This document shows, piece by piece, positions 51,801 to 64,000 of a stretch of 64,000 nucleotides of DNA. The DNA is from CAVRAW01 sp963716135 (GTDB lineage Bacteria; Planctomycetota; Planctomycetia; Pirellulales; JADZDJ01): positions 1,488,001-1,552,000 of the forward strand of contig OY970289.1 of assembly GCA_963716135.1 (NCBI GenBank), written 5' to 3'. Positions within the stretch are counted from its first letter, which is position 1. Each line of letters opens with the position of its first letter. Both the position numbers and the translations under genes were made by a program. Below the pieces are notes generated by a model. The model ran no database searches. It was not told where the DNA came from and saw nothing but the letters and a program-made list of their open reading frames with translations.

Positions 51801-54800
51801 CCGTTGAAATCGCCAACGATGGGGAATCCGCGCAGGGCGGTCGTGATGACTTCGTCGCCGGCATCGATCGAGAAGCTGTGGTTGGTGTCGAGGAAGAAAT
51901 GGGTGCCGTCGAACAGGCCGAGTTCGTCGCCATTGGCGGCGATGCCATCGAAGTTTCCGGCGAAGGCGATGCCGGTGCCGTTGAATTTCACCGCGGCGCC
52001 GTTTTGATCGAACATCGTGAAGCCGAACGGCTGCAGGATGAGCGTATCGGCGGTGCCGTTGTCGTCGGTATCCAACAGCCAGCGGAAGCCGATGCCCGTC
52101 GGATCGGTGCCATACAGGCCGAGCTTGGAGAAGCCGTCCGCCGTGCCGCGCACCCCGGCGAAGTTGCCGGCGAATACGCTGTCGTGCACGCCCAGTTGAG
52201 CGCTATTGACCAGCGTGGGATCCAACTGCATGGTGAAAGTCAGATCGCGGTTGACGAAGTCAAGGTTTTGGGGATCGTAAATCGAGTTGCCGTTGATATC
52301 GACGTACACGCGGGCGGCAGCGAAATCGCCCAGCTCCGGACGGCTGTCGATGGTGAAGCGGGCGGTGAAATCGCCGCCGGGCAGACCGTTGCCGGTGGGG
52401 AATTGCGGGTGATTGACCGGCTCCTGCGCGTTGCTTTCGCCGTCGAGCCTGTTGCCGGCCGGGTCGACGATGATCGCGTCGTCGATGAACAGCGTGTAGC
52501 GATCGTCGGGAATCGGCGTGGGCACGCCGTTGGCGTCGGTGAACACCAGCGTGATGGTGCCGGTGGCGGGCTGGCCCGGCGGAGTGGGTGTATCCAGATG
52601 CGCGTAGACCAGGAAGGCCATGCGGCCGTTGGCGTCGCCGATGACCGTGATGCCGCCGTCGGCGTGGTTGTTTCCCTCGACGAGTTCGGGCTTGAAGGCG
52701 ATTTCGTTAAGGAACGGGAAGAAACGCGGCGGCAGGTCTTGCACGTGGATGACGATGGAATACACCAGCGGCGTGGGGCCCTGCGGCGCGTTGTCGGGCT
52801 TCAGTCCGAACAAGTTGTAGTCGGCGCTCGTGAGTTCGTTTACGGTGACGTCGGTGATTTGCGGGCCGTTGGTGTCGATTTCGATTTGGAACGGACCGGT
52901 GACCGGCGACTTGTTGCCGGCCAAATCTTCTGCCGTGGCGACGATGTTGCGGATTCCGTCGCGGAGGAAGAAGACAGGATCGTTCAAAGAGATCGTGGAT
53001 GTTAGCTGCCACTGACCGTTCGGGAAAGCGTTGGTGCCATCCAGCGGAATGGCCACTGTTTCGCCGATGAACACGTAACCGGCGGGGAACGGCTGGCCGA
53101 AGTTCGGGTTTGCCGGGTTGGTGATCTGGGCGTAGAGGCGAACGATGGAATTCGCTTCGGCGTATCCTTGGAACGTTGGCGCGGTAACGTTGGTGACGCC
53201 GTCGTTGAAGGTTTCCGGTTCAGTGTCGACGCCGCTGTCGCTGCCCGGCGTCAAGCCGCCGCCGCCATTGGGGCCGAAACCGAATTGGATCGGCGGAGGC
53301 ACGGTGTCGATGATGATTTGCAGCGAATCGCTGCGCGGACCAAAGGCGGTATGGATCGGATTGGTGGAAAGTGTCGGCTCGATGATCTGGATGCGGGCGG
53401 TGATGTTGTGGGTGCCGTCGGACAAGGTGTCGCTGGCCAAGGCCAAGGTACCGTCGCCGGTCGGGCCGCCTTGACTGCCGACAGTGAGCACGTACAAGTG
53501 CGGAACACCGGGGACCGGCTGCGCCCAGCCGATGAACGTGGGATCGTTGGGATCGAGCGTGTGGTTGGTGGATGGATTGACCGACGTGCCGGGCTGCATC
53601 GACATGGCGCCGCCGCCGCCGTCGTACACGGCCACGCGGAAGTTGCCGGCGCCGGTGGGCACCAGCGTGGTGGAAGTGTTGAAATTGATCGGGATCGCCG
53701 CAGTTCCTGGCACACCGCCGGAGGTTGGGTTGCCGGGGATATCGTTGAGCAGGAACGAGTCATCGACCCAGATGTAGAGCGTTGGCTTGGCGAGCGTCGA
53801 ACCGGCGGGCGCCGGGAGCGTTCCGGAGGTGCCGGCGGCAGCCGCCGCGGCGGCCGTGGCGGTGCTCGTGAAGCCGCCGTTGGTGACGTTGTCGAATTGC
53901 GAGCGGCCGCTGTCGCTGGGAGGCGCGTTGGAAGGCAGTTGGCCCGTGTCGGGTGTGCCGGCAGTGACGAGCGGTGCGTTGGGTTCGCCGTTGGGCACGG
54001 CGCTCGAGAGATCGATGAACCCCGGCGCGGTCAGCGCCGTGTTCACAATCGTGAAGTTGTAGCCGTTAACCACGGCGGCGTTCTGTGCGCCGCCGACGCT
54101 GGCGCCGAATACACGCAAGTAGTATGTTTGTCCCTGCACGACCGGAATGCGGATGCGGGCGTTGGCGGTGGCGCCGACGGAGCCGAAGCTGGCCGGAGCA
54201 CCGGTGGCGATGACCGTGCCGTTCACGTCGAGCACTTGGATATTCAGATTTCCGCCGGCCGGGAACAGCGCCGCATCGTACAGATTGAAATAGACCTGGA
54301 AGTCCAGCGTGCCGGTGTTTTGGGCCACTACGCGGTAGTAATCCTGATCGGCCGGAACGAACGGGAATTCGGCGTTGTTGGGGAAGATGGTGACGTTCTG
54401 CACGTTGATCGTCGGGCCGGAGCCGAGGAACGCGGCATTGAACGGACTGCCGTTGACCGGGTTTTGATTCGGCTCGTAAAGGTCGGGTCCCATGATCAGC
54501 AAGTTCGGCTGATTGAGGAACGGTCCGGCGTTCTGGTCGGTGCCGACAAACGGCGAAACCGTTTGCACGTTGACGTAATTGATGTCGGGCCATTGCACGG
54601 CGGAGTTGTAGGTGCGCACCGTGCCGCTATTGGCTTCGGCCCCGCGGTTGACCACGACGAATTCAGTATTCGGCAGTGCGCCGCCGGCTTGCGTGGCGAT
54701 GACCAAAGCGTTGTTTTCGCCGCTGGACGATGCGCCGCCATCGACGTTGACAATCAGGTTATTGACGTTGCCGACGGGGTTCACCAGGCTTTGCGGGAAT

Positions 54801-57800
54801 TGCGTACCGGCGGCCGGCGTGACGAGGAACGTATCCTGACCGGCCAGCCCCTTCGCATTGAGCACTTGGATGTTCGCGCCGAGAACGACCGCCTTGAGCA
54901 ACACGCCGGCGACATTGGTGACCGAAGCGGTGCGCGCACCTTCGTCGATTGAAATCAGATCGCGGTTGGCGGTGCCAAGTAATGTGACCTGATCAGCAGT
55001 GCTGCCAGCGCTGCCGTTAATAGTGAATGCAGCCACAGTGTTCGTGAAATTGAAAACCGTGTTGATGTTGGCTTCAGTAAAGGTGCCGGCGCTGACTCCG
55101 GTTGGCGTGTAGGTGAACGAGTTAGGCGATTGATTGCCGTTGACCGTGAGCGAGAATCCGCCGGTGTTCATGTTGGCGATTTCGACGCCGGTGATCACCA
55201 CCGCACCCGGTCCGGAGTTGTAGCCTTGGATCGAAGTGGGGGGCGTGCCGGCGGCGGGGTTGGCCATGGTGACCGTTACCGCGCCGGTGGCGCCGGTGAT
55301 ATTCAGACTATCGCTGGCCGAAGGATCGCCGCCGTCGATCAGGACGCTCCACGGCAGCCCGCCGGTGAGATTAAACGCATCGTCGCCGTTTTGGCCGTTG
55401 AGTTCGACAATTCCGACGCCGGTCGGATGGATCGGAACGCTGATGATGTTGTTGAACGACAAGTCGGAAAGTTGAATGCTGTTGGAGGGGCCCAGCACGG
55501 TGAAGGCATCGCTGTTGGGCGTGCCGTTGACAATGAGGATGTCAAACGGCGGACCGCCGCCGGTGTTGGCGGTGGTCACGCTGCCGTTGTTGCCCAGATG
55601 GCTGAACGAAAGCGGCACGAGCGTGTTGCCGTTGGAGCCGTTGACGCCGATCGAGCCGGTGTCGGGACCGGAACCCGGAGGGCCGGAGTTGTAGGTGATG
55701 GTGTCGGCGCCGGCGGGCGTGGTGACAGTGAGTGCGTCGTTTCCTCCCTGGCCATCGATCTTGAGCTGTTCAACCGTGGTGAAGAATATGGTGGGCAGCG
55801 CATTGACTTGCACGGTGCCGGAGCCGATGGTCAGCGAGGGGCTGTAGTTGATGTTGTCGGTGCCGTTGGTGCCGTTGACGATCAGCAAGTCGCTGGCCGT
55901 GGGATCGCCGCCGTTGACGGTAATATCGACCAGGCCCGGGGGAGTGCCCGGATTGTTCAAATTGATTTCGTCGCTGCCGTTTAGCGCGTTGATCACCAGG
56001 TGTGTTTTGGCCGAAAACTCGTATGTTTCCTGGTTGTCGATAGTCACCAACCCCGAGCCGTGATCGTTGAAACCGGGGCCTTGGCTGTAGTTAATGGCGT
56101 TGGCGGCGTTGTCGGCGTTGACGATCGCGGTGGTGGCCGTCACGTCGTCTTGCACCGGCTCCAGATTCAGGAAGTCGATGGTTTGCGTGCCGCCGCCGCC
56201 GCTGGTGAACACAATCTGGCTTCTGCCGGAGCCGGGGATTGGGCCAGGCGTGTAGGTGTCGGTGCTGGCGGCGCCACCGGTCAGCAGGAGCGTATCGCGC
56301 CCCGTGCCGCCGTCGTACACGGTCTGAATGAGCACGGGGCCATTGGACGCATCGACAATCAGCAAGTCGTCGCCGTTGCCAGAGGCAACAACCAGACTTT
56401 CCGTGTTGGCCGTGACCGTATCCACGGCCAGCAAGGCGTTGGTTCGCACCGTGGTGTTGGCGCCGTTGACAATCACCGTTTGAGAGTCGGCCGAACTGGT
56501 GCCGTTGACGGTAACGGTATCGGCGCCCCCCATCGGATCGATCTTGAACCCGCCGACCGCCCCAGAGACGTTCGTGAAATTGAACTCGGTATTGATGCCC
56601 GAGTCGGTCAGCGTGCCGGCGGCCGCGCCAGTGGGTGTGAACACGAAGGCGTCGGGCTGGCTGGTGCCGTTGACGGTGACGGTTTGAGCAACTTGCGACC
56701 CATTATTGGCATCTAGGTTGGCGGTATCGATGCCCACGAGCGTGACGGTGCCGCCGTAGCCAGTGATAGTGGTGAGGGTGGACAGCGCGTTATTTCCGAC
56801 ATTGACCGTCACGGCTCCGGTAGCGCCGCTGAGGTTCATAATCGGGTCGCTGCCTTCGACGGTCGTATTGGTGTAGGGCAGCGGGCCGGAGACGAAGTAG
56901 TAGTCGGTGCCGCCATTCCCGTTCAAATCCAAGTTTGCAATGCCCGGCGTATTCAAGACGAGCGTTTTCACGGCGGAAATGCCGGCCAGTTGCACGGTGC
57001 CTGCGCCGGCGTTGCCACTTCCATTAACGGTGAAAACATCGTTTGCGGTGCTGCCGTTGACGATCAGCGTATCGACGCGGCCACCTTGGTTGGGATTGGA
57101 GCTGCTAAAGGTGATCGTGTTGGTAAGGATGCCCAAACCTTGGAAGGTGAGCGGCACGAGCGACGGGCCGGCGGCAAACGCGGCGGCGGTGATGGTGCCG
57201 GAATCTTGCGTGGCGCCCGGCGTGTAGTTGATGACGGTCGTCGCCGCCAGATTCGGAGTGAGGTACGTCAGATTGTCGTTCCCCGCGTTGCCTTGATACA
57301 CAAACTGCTCGACGCCGCCGGGGGAGGAGGTATAGAAGCCGCCGATCGAGAACGAGGTGACTGCGGTGATCTTCGAAGTATTGGTGGCGTCGTTGAACTG
57401 CGCCGAATCAGTCGGCGAAGGCGCGCCGAAGGTGACGCCGCCCAGCGCAGGGGCCGCGACGAACGGCGCGTAGGTTACGTTTTGCGTGCCGGGCGTTTCC
57501 AGGACGATTTGGTCGCCGACGTTGCCAGTGCCGGCCGCGGGCGTGCCACCGGCGACCCAAATCTGCACGTTCCACACGGCATTGTTGGGCGCCGGTTCGC
57601 GGACGTGGATCTGATCGTTGCCCGCCAGCGCATCGACCAGCAGATTTGGCGTGTTGATAAACAGGATGTCGGGGCCGTTGTTCACCGACACGGTGAAATC
57701 CTGCACCCCATCGGTGCCGGCGTGCGTGGAGCTGTCGCGGGCAATGATAGTGATAATGTCGTTGCCGTTGGTGCCGGTGATGATCGCCGGACCGCCGCCG

Positions 57801-60800
57801 GTGTTCGTGATGCTTTCGATGTGGATCCAACTGATGGTCTGATAGCCGGCCGTGTTCAGGCCGCCGGAATCGCTGGTCGGGCCGGGGAAAAGTTGGTAGG
57901 CGGCGGCGGGGTGGATGAAGTTGATCGCGTCGCCGGGCAACACGCCGATCGGATCGCCGCCATCGACGGTGAAAGTGGTGGTTGTCGAGGGCGCGATGTT
58001 GATGGTGTCGCTGCCGGCCAGGCCGTCCACTTCGACGTGCGGCATGCTGGCGTTGTAATTCACGATCAGCAGTGAATTCACTTTCACTGCATTAGCGCCC
58101 GAGGCTGCGTCATTCACGTCGATGGTGTCGGCGTTTTGCGTGCCGACGACGAACAGTTGATCGCTGCCGCCGTTGCCGTTGACGGTGAATCCGCCCAAGG
58201 CTGTGGAGACGCTGCTGAAATTGAAAACTGTGTTCAATTCGGCGTCGGTCAGCGCGGCGGCGTTGCTGGCCGTGGGCGTGACGGTGATGCTGTCGCTGTG
58301 CGTTGTGCCGGTAGTCGTTACTGTATTGCCGCCGGCATTGATGTTGGCGATTTCGATGCCGGTGAGCACCACCGCAGCGCCGTAGCCAGTGATTGTTGTG
58401 GCTGAAGCGGTGGTGATGTCGCCGAGCGCAACGCCCACCGCGCCGGTGGCGCCGCTGAGGTTTAAAGTATCGCTGCCAGTAGGATCGCCGCCGTCCAGCA
58501 GCAAGGCCCAAGGTAATGCGCCGGAGACGACGAACAGATCGTCGCCGGTCAGGCCGTTGAGCTCCAAAATGCCGACGCCGGGTCCCTTGATCGTCGGGGT
58601 GATGGCGTTGAATGTTGAAAGATCCGTAATCAGGATTGAATTGGTGGCGCCCGTGACAGTGAAGCGGTCGCTGTTGGCGGTGCCGTTGACGATTAGCGTG
58701 TCGGGGCTGCCGCCGGCATTGGCGAACGTCACGCTGCCCAGATTGCCCAGGTGGCTGAACGCCAGCGGAACGCGCGTATTGCCCGCCGCGCCGTTGATGG
58801 TGATGTTGCCCGAATCGGCCGTGGCCCCGGGCGTATAGATATCGGTGTCGAAACCGGTGGGCGTGGTGACGGTCAGCGCGTCGTTGCCTCCTTGGCCGTC
58901 GATCTTTAGCTGTTCGATTAGGCTGAACGAGACCAAGGGCAAAGCGTTAACTTTAACAGTTCCGCTGCCGATGGTTGTGCCCGAGGGACTGTAGTTGATC
59001 GTGTCGGTGCCGGTGGTGCCGTTGACGATGACCGTGTCGCTGGCGGTGGGATCGCCGCCGTCGATATTGATGCCGCCGGCGCCTGTGAACAGGCCGGGCG
59101 TAACGGAGATCACGTCGTCGCCCGCTCCGGCGTTCATATTCAGCGTGGTCAGGTCGGTCCAGGTGACGAGGGTGTTGTTATCGACGGTGGTGGTGACTTT
59201 ATTCGCGGCGGTGCCGACGACGGTGATCTGGTTGGCGCCGCTGCCGGCGTTCACGGTCGCGGTTGTTGCCGGACCGGCGTACTTAACGTTGGCAATTTCA
59301 ATGCCGGTAAAGCTGACGCTAGAGCCCGCGGCGGTGGCGTTGAATTCTCCGGAATCGTTGGTGGAACCGGGCGTGTACGTTTGATTAAAAGCGGTATTGA
59401 AGTTCAAGACGTCGCCGGTGCGCGCGCTGGCGTGAATGAGCAATTGCACCGCGAGAAAGCTGCCTGGCTCATTGATGTTGAAAGTGTCGCCGGCAATGTT
59501 TCCACTATCGCCGCCTTCGATGGTCCACGACAAGAAGCTGGCGGAAACAGTGACAATCTGCCGGCTCACGACTTCGAGAGTTTGGGCCGCCAAATCGCGA
59601 CTGATATTGATCGTGTCGCTGCCGGGCGTGCCGTTGAAAATCAGGCGGTTCGAGCCGCCAGCGCCGTTGACTGTGTACGTAGTGCCGACGTTGCTGGAAT
59701 TGACCACGGGGGTGGCGCCCACCGCCGGCGCGCTCGAGACCAGCCGCGCGGTCACGTCGTCGGCGTCTGTGGGCGTGACCGATATGGTGTCGTCGCCGGC
59801 GGTGCCAAGGAGCGTGAAGTTGTGGCCGGCGGCATCGACGTTGAGGATTTCGACGCCGGTGAAGCTGACGGGGCCGAAGGTGGCTTCCGTCACCGTGGCG
59901 GCGCCGAAGTCGGCGGTAATCAGATTGGCGGTTGTTCCGGACCCAGTAAAGTTCAGCACGTCGCTGGCCGACGGGTTGCCGCCGTCGACAAGCAGAGAGG
60001 CGAACGGATGGTCACCAGCGATATTGAACGTATCGTCGCCGTCCAAGCCTTGGAGGGTTAATCTAAACACGCCCGGCGTGTTCACAGCGATTTGGCTATT
60101 GAGCGTGAGGACGCCGGAGCTGCTGACCGTGAACTTGTCGCTGGCCGAAGTGCCGTTGTAGATCAAGGCATCCGCGCGACCACCTCCTGCATCGGCGAAG
60201 GTGAGCGAACCACCCGTTCCCAGATTCAAGAACGTCAGGGTCGGATTGCTCGACGGAATCAGATTAGTCGTGGTGGTGATCGTGCCCGAGTCGATCGCCG
60301 TGCCCGGCGTGAGCGTGTGCTGATCGAAGAAAGCGAGGGTTTGCACGGTCAGGTCATTATCGAGGGCCTGGCCGTTGATGGTCACGTTTTCGGTGGTGGT
60401 GAAGTTGACGGGCACCGGCTGAGCGCCGGTGATGCTGCCGCTGTCGGGGCCGGTCGGCGCGTAGACGATCGTGCCGCCATTGATTGAGGCGTTGACGATC
60501 AGCGTGTCGCTGGCGGTGGGATCGTCGCCGTTGACGGTGATGTCCATTAAACCTGGCGGCGTGCTGGGGTTGTTCAGGTTGATGACGTCGTCGCCGGCGC
60601 CGGCGTTGATGATCAGATGCGTTTTGTTGGCGAAGTAGTAACCTTCTTGATCGTCCACCGTGACCAGGCCGCCGCCGTGGTCGTTGAAACCGCCAGAGGC
60701 GTAGTTGATGGCGTTGTTGGCGTCGGTGCCGTTGATGGTTAAGGTCGTGGCGGCGACATCGTCATAAACTGGTTCCAGATTCAGGAAGTTCACCACCTGC

Positions 60801-62848
60801 ACGCCGACGCTGGGGCCGGTGAACACGATGGTGCTGTTGCCGGAACCGGGAATTGGGCCGGGGGTGTAGGTGTCGATGACGGCGGTGCCGCCGGTCAGCG
60901 ACAGCGAGTCGCGGCCCGTGCCGCCGTCGTATACGATCGGGATCAGGATCGGTCCGCCGCTGGCATCGACGGTAAGCCCGTCGTCCCCTGCGCCGGCGTT
61001 AATCACGAGGTTTTCCGTGTTGGCGGTGACCAGCGTGACTGCTTGGAGCCCGGCCACTTGAACTTCGGTGTTCGCGCCGCTGCGGCTGACGTCGATCGAA
61101 TCTCCGGAACTGGTGCCGTTGACCGTGACGGTATCGGCGCCGCCCATCGGATCGATGACGAATGCGCCTGAGCCATCCGAGACATCCGTGAAATTAAAAA
61201 CGGTGTTGAGGCCGGTCAGTGTGAACGTGCCTGCGAGTGTGCCGGTGGGTGTGTAGGTGATCGAGTCGGGCTGCGCGGTGCCGATCACTGTCAGGGTTTG
61301 ACCGTTGAGGTCGAGATTGACAACTTCGTCGCCGATGAGCGTGATGGGGCCGCCGTAGCCGGTGATCAAGGTATTGGTGGCGAGCGTAGCGTCGGCCAGA
61401 TTGACCGTTACAGGGCCGTTTGCGCCGCTGAGGTTCACGATATCGCTGGCCGATGGTCCACCGCCGTCGATGACCAGGCGGGAATAGAAGAGCGGCCCCG
61501 AAAGGTTAAACAGGTCGTCTCCCTCCAGGCCGTGCAAAGCCAGCGTGGAAACCGACCCAGCGTGGACTTCAATGGTCGTGGAGAGATTGGGTTGACCGAA
61601 CCTCGTGACGTTGATCGTTCCGCCGTTGAACGGATTGAGGTCGAATTGGTCCGGGGCGGCGGTGCCAAAGAAATCGAGATAATCAAACGGGCCGTCGTCG
61701 GCGGTGGCGAAGGTGAGCGTGGCGCCGATGCCGACGTTTTGGTAGGTCATCGGCACAAGATCTGGTCCGGCAAACCTGCGGCCGCTGACGGTGGCCGAAT
61801 CTCCCGCATTGCCAGGGGTGAAGGTCAAGACGCTTCCCAGTCCGGAATTCACTGGCGTGGTATAGGTTAGTTGATCGTTGCCGCCTTGGCCGTCGATCAC
61901 CAGCGATTCGGTGGTGGTGAAAAAGACCGTCGGCAGAGCATTGACCTGAACCGAACCAGAGCCGATCGTGGCCGATGGCTTGTAATTGATGGTGTCGAAC
62001 CCGCTGGTACCATTGACGATGAGCTTGTCGCTGGCCGTGGGATCGTTGCCGATGATCGTGATGTCTTGCAGCGTGGCAAAGGTATTCCCGGTGGGAACGT
62101 TTGGATTGTTGAGATTGATGACGTCATCGCCTGCGCCGGCATCGATCACCAGATGATCTTTCGTGCCGAAAAGAATCGGTTCGAAATTGTCGATCGTCAC
62201 TCGACCGACGCCGGGGGCAAATCCGGTCGAGTAGTTAATGGCGTTGTTGCCGTCGAGGATGCTGGAGGGAAAGAAGCCGCTTCTTTCGATGACCAAATTG
62301 GCCGACGGGACAAAATCGAATATCGGTTCAATGTTTTGAAAATACACGGTCTGGGTGGCGCCGCCGACGATCGTGCTGATGCCAGAACCAGCGGTAGCGC
62401 CGATGTCCAGATGATCGGAGGTAATGTTCGGACCGCCGGTTTGTTGCAGATTGAGGTAATCGAATCCATTGCCGCCATCAAAAGTGATTCCGTCCGCCAC
62501 GCTGATCAAGCCATTCGAGCTGTCGACGGTCAGACTATCGTTTCCTGCGAGACCAAAAACATTGATCTGCGAAATCGAGGCGAGCGTGTATTGAGTTGTG
62601 CTCGCATTCAGAGTTACATCCAATTTCGTCGGATCGCCGGAATTGCGCTTGAGAACAATCGTGTCGTTCTCGCCGACGTAGTCTTGATCGCCGAAAATAT
62701 TCAAGACCGTCAGCAGACGACGATCTTCCAGGCGCTCAATTAGACCGGAGAAGGAACGCGCGCCGGATCGCGATTTCCAGGATTGTTTCTCGCGGAGGGC
62801 CCGGCTGTTTTTGCGCCCCAGACGATTGCGGAACCAGTTGCGTCGCAT
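48864..62848 (-). CDS. Giant repetitive secreted protein (about 4,660 residues), apparent frameshift at the 3' end
   Basis: The N-terminus has a basic region and SGLIERLEDRRLL, the planctomycete export-type motif, near residue 40. Residues 50-2,750 are beta-strand repeats (NGTSGTDTINY, GGNDALTVTTP, VNGGDPTASDTL types), likely a beta-helix stalk. A PPC-like domain lies at about 2,790-2,930, FG-GAP/VCBS-like repeats (GDFNGDGTIDLATW) at about 3,500-3,760, a fibronectin III domain at about 3,850, two near-identical Ig-like domains at 3,940-4,130, and RTX-like GGAGNDILTAGGG repeats near the end. The frame stops at 49001, but the conserved ending LNSTTVKND...INNQISGEQIN continues in another frame to 48864. 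Probably a cell-surface adhesin. Confidence 0.85.
50463..51037 (-). repeat. Tandem Ig-like repeats in the giant gene
   Basis: Two units of about 288 bp (50463-50750 and 50751-51037) encode TSITVGQSVTFTARVTGSGT-type Ig-like domains that are almost identical. They are a recent in-frame duplication. Confidence 0.8.
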
Positions 62849-63209
62849 CGGTGTAGCCTCTTGTTGCGGACGATATCAGTGCAGACGATGTCCACGGCGC
62901 CTCTCCTTCTCCGTTCAACTGGTGTTCCGCCAGCGCGCAGCCCGGTTGCGTCTTCAATGGAATTAGCCGCTAGAATAGGCAGCGGAAATAGGGAAGTCAA
63001 CGAAATCGTCATATCTTTCCCAAGGAGCCATTCGGGGGATGTCCACCGCGACGACGCACCGGCGCCGGTCTTGGCGCGTATAGATGGAGACAATTCCGTG
63101 CGCTCGTTGACACGCTGGAAAGCGCTCTAAAGCACGGCGCAAAACAGCTTTGCAGCGGCGCAAGAAGCGCGCCGGGGCTTGCCAAGCTGAACGAAACCTT
63201 AGGCCGCGG
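62849..63209. other. Intergenic region before the giant gene
   Basis: 361 bp between two minus-strand paralogues. No ORF is supported. It should hold the promoter of the giant gene and the end of the upstream one. GGAGAAGGAGAGGCG (complement, 62902-62916) is purine-rich and about 55 bases ahead of the ATG. Confidence 0.45.
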
Positions 63210-64000
63210 TTAGTTCACCTGCTCACCGGTGACCTGGTTGTTGATCGTGTCTTTGGGCGAGCCGAGCTTGGCGAAGAACCATTCCAGGCCGGTGCCGCCA
63301 TTGAGCTTGTTGACCGAGGTATCGTTCTTCACGGTGGTGGAATTGAGCGCGGGAATGCCCGAAACACCGGCCTTCAAGTCGGCGACGCGTGTGTTGTAAT
63401 CCAAATCAGCGCGCGACCAGTAGGTGAGCAGGTTATCGATGGTTGTGACGTTGGATTCGAACGTGGTGGTGCCGGCGAACATGATGCTTTCCCCGGCGCC
63501 GCCGTTGATGGTGTCGGCGCCTAAGCCGCCGAAGAGCAAGTTGCGGCCGTTGCCGGCGGTGAGCGTGTCGTTGCCGCCGCCGCCGATCAGTGCATTGTTG
63601 TTGTCGTCGCCGGAGAGGGTATCGGCGGCGCTGCCGCCGCGCACCACACGGATACCACTCACGCCGCCGCCGATGTTGGTGGCGGTTCCGGCGGCAAGAT
63701 CCACTTTCACCGAGGTGGTGTAGGCAGCGTAGTTGAGCATGTTGATGCCCGCGCCGCCATCGATGTGGCCCGTGACGCCCTTGGCTCTTGCGAACACGAA
63801 GTTGTCGTTCTGATCGCCGCCGGTGAGATTTTCCATTCCGGCGAACGCAGTACCGTTCAGCTTGCCAGCGTTGGTCGCGGTGATATTCCAAGTGTTTGCC
63901 TGGTCCGTCGCCACTAAGGTGTCGCTCCCGGCGCCACCGCCGATTTTCCCGCTGATACTGCCGCCCGTGTTCATGTGGAACACGTCGGTCGAGCTGCCGC
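63210..64000 (-). CDS. C-terminus of a second giant secreted protein (5' end outside window)
   Basis: The frame is open from the right edge to the stop at 63210, giving 263 residues. It has the same RTX-like repeats (GGGGNDTLTAGNG, FGGLGADTINGGAGE) and the same ending as the neighbour: IDNLLTYWSRADLDYNTRV, LNSTTVKNDTSVNKLNGG, then WFFAKL and TINNQVTGEQVN. It is a tandem paralogue. Its intact C-terminus supports the frame correction proposed for the neighbour. Confidence 0.85.
   Translation of the reverse strand, partial: GSSTDVFHMNTGGSISGKIGGGAGSDTLVATDQANTWNITATNAGKLNGTAFAGMENLTGGDQNDNFVFARAKGVTGHIDGGAGINMLNYAAYTTSVKVDLAAGTATNIGGGVSGIRVVRGGSAADTLSGDDNNNALIGGGGNDTLTAGNGRNLLFGGLGADTINGGAGESIMFAGTTTFESNVTTIDNLLTYWSRADLDYNTRVADLKAGVSGIPALNSTTVKNDTSVNKLNGGTGLEWFFAKLGSPKDTINNQVTGEQVN

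Noticed and set aside
51032..54952. Long plus-strand ORFs opposite the giant gene
   Set aside because: Arg/Gly/Val-biased shadows of the repeat-rich minus-strand gene.

Overview
This window looks like chromosomal DNA of a planctomycete, probably of the Pirellulales group. Four things point there: secreted proteins of thousands of residues that start with an ERLEDRRLL-type planctomycete N-terminal motif, a DUF1580-like small DNA-binding protein, planctomycete-style ScpB and integrase sequences, and high GC. The assignment rests on protein features read by eye, not on a marker phylogeny.

Layout. 1-1.1 kb: tail of a partial gene and a thioredoxin-like gene between two palindromic repeat elements. 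1.2-3.7 kb: a SEC-C protein with a frame break, then a REP-associated tyrosine transposase (RAYT) with four REP-like palindromes. 3.7-9.2 kb: replication cluster on the minus strand, dnaA-dnaN-DUF721(dciA)-gyrB, without recF. 9.4-18 kb: housekeeping genes (oxidoreductase and epimerase pair, cysteine desulfurase, scpB, hemA with a cytochrome-assembly-like gene, cupin) ending in tRNA-Pro(CGG). 18.07-27.84 kb: an integrated mobile element bounded by an exact 44-bp repeat of the tRNA-Pro 3' end. It carries two tyrosine recombinases, small DNA-binding proteins, a replication-initiator-like gene with origin-like repeats inside its coding sequence, and a phage-morphogenesis-like minus-strand operon (S49 protease, coiled-coil protein, unknown protein). 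No terminase, portal or capsid gene was recognised, so it resembles a phage satellite or a decayed prophage. 27.9-29.8 kb: VOC, MtfA-like peptidase and HEAT genes. 29.8-42.8 kb: a signalling and stress block with two tandem paralogous hybrid histidine kinases, an HPt protein, an NtrC-type sigma-54 activator, csrA, and small CsbD, DUF883-like, BON and DUF1328 proteins. 42.9-48.9 kb: LigD-type repair polymerase, cupin, qNor-type nitric oxide reductase, SerA-like dehydrogenase. 48.9-64 kb: a giant repetitive secreted protein (about 4,660 residues) and the C-terminus of a paralogue.

How genes fit together. In the signalling block five small genes each have a sigma-54 -24/-12 promoter-like sequence upstream. 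Four are strong and one is weak. The block also contains the hybrid kinases, an HPt and a sigma-54 activator, so a local phosphorelay controlling a sigma-54 stress regulon is a reasonable inference.

Quality warning. Eight otherwise conserved genes (SEC-C, scpB, ccsA-like, integrase 1, ligD, qNor, serA, the giant protein) each show one frame break. All lie at very GC-rich short motifs, and four fit loss of one dinucleotide from a GCGCGC run. This looks more like indel error than real gene decay. These genes are annotated here as single loci.
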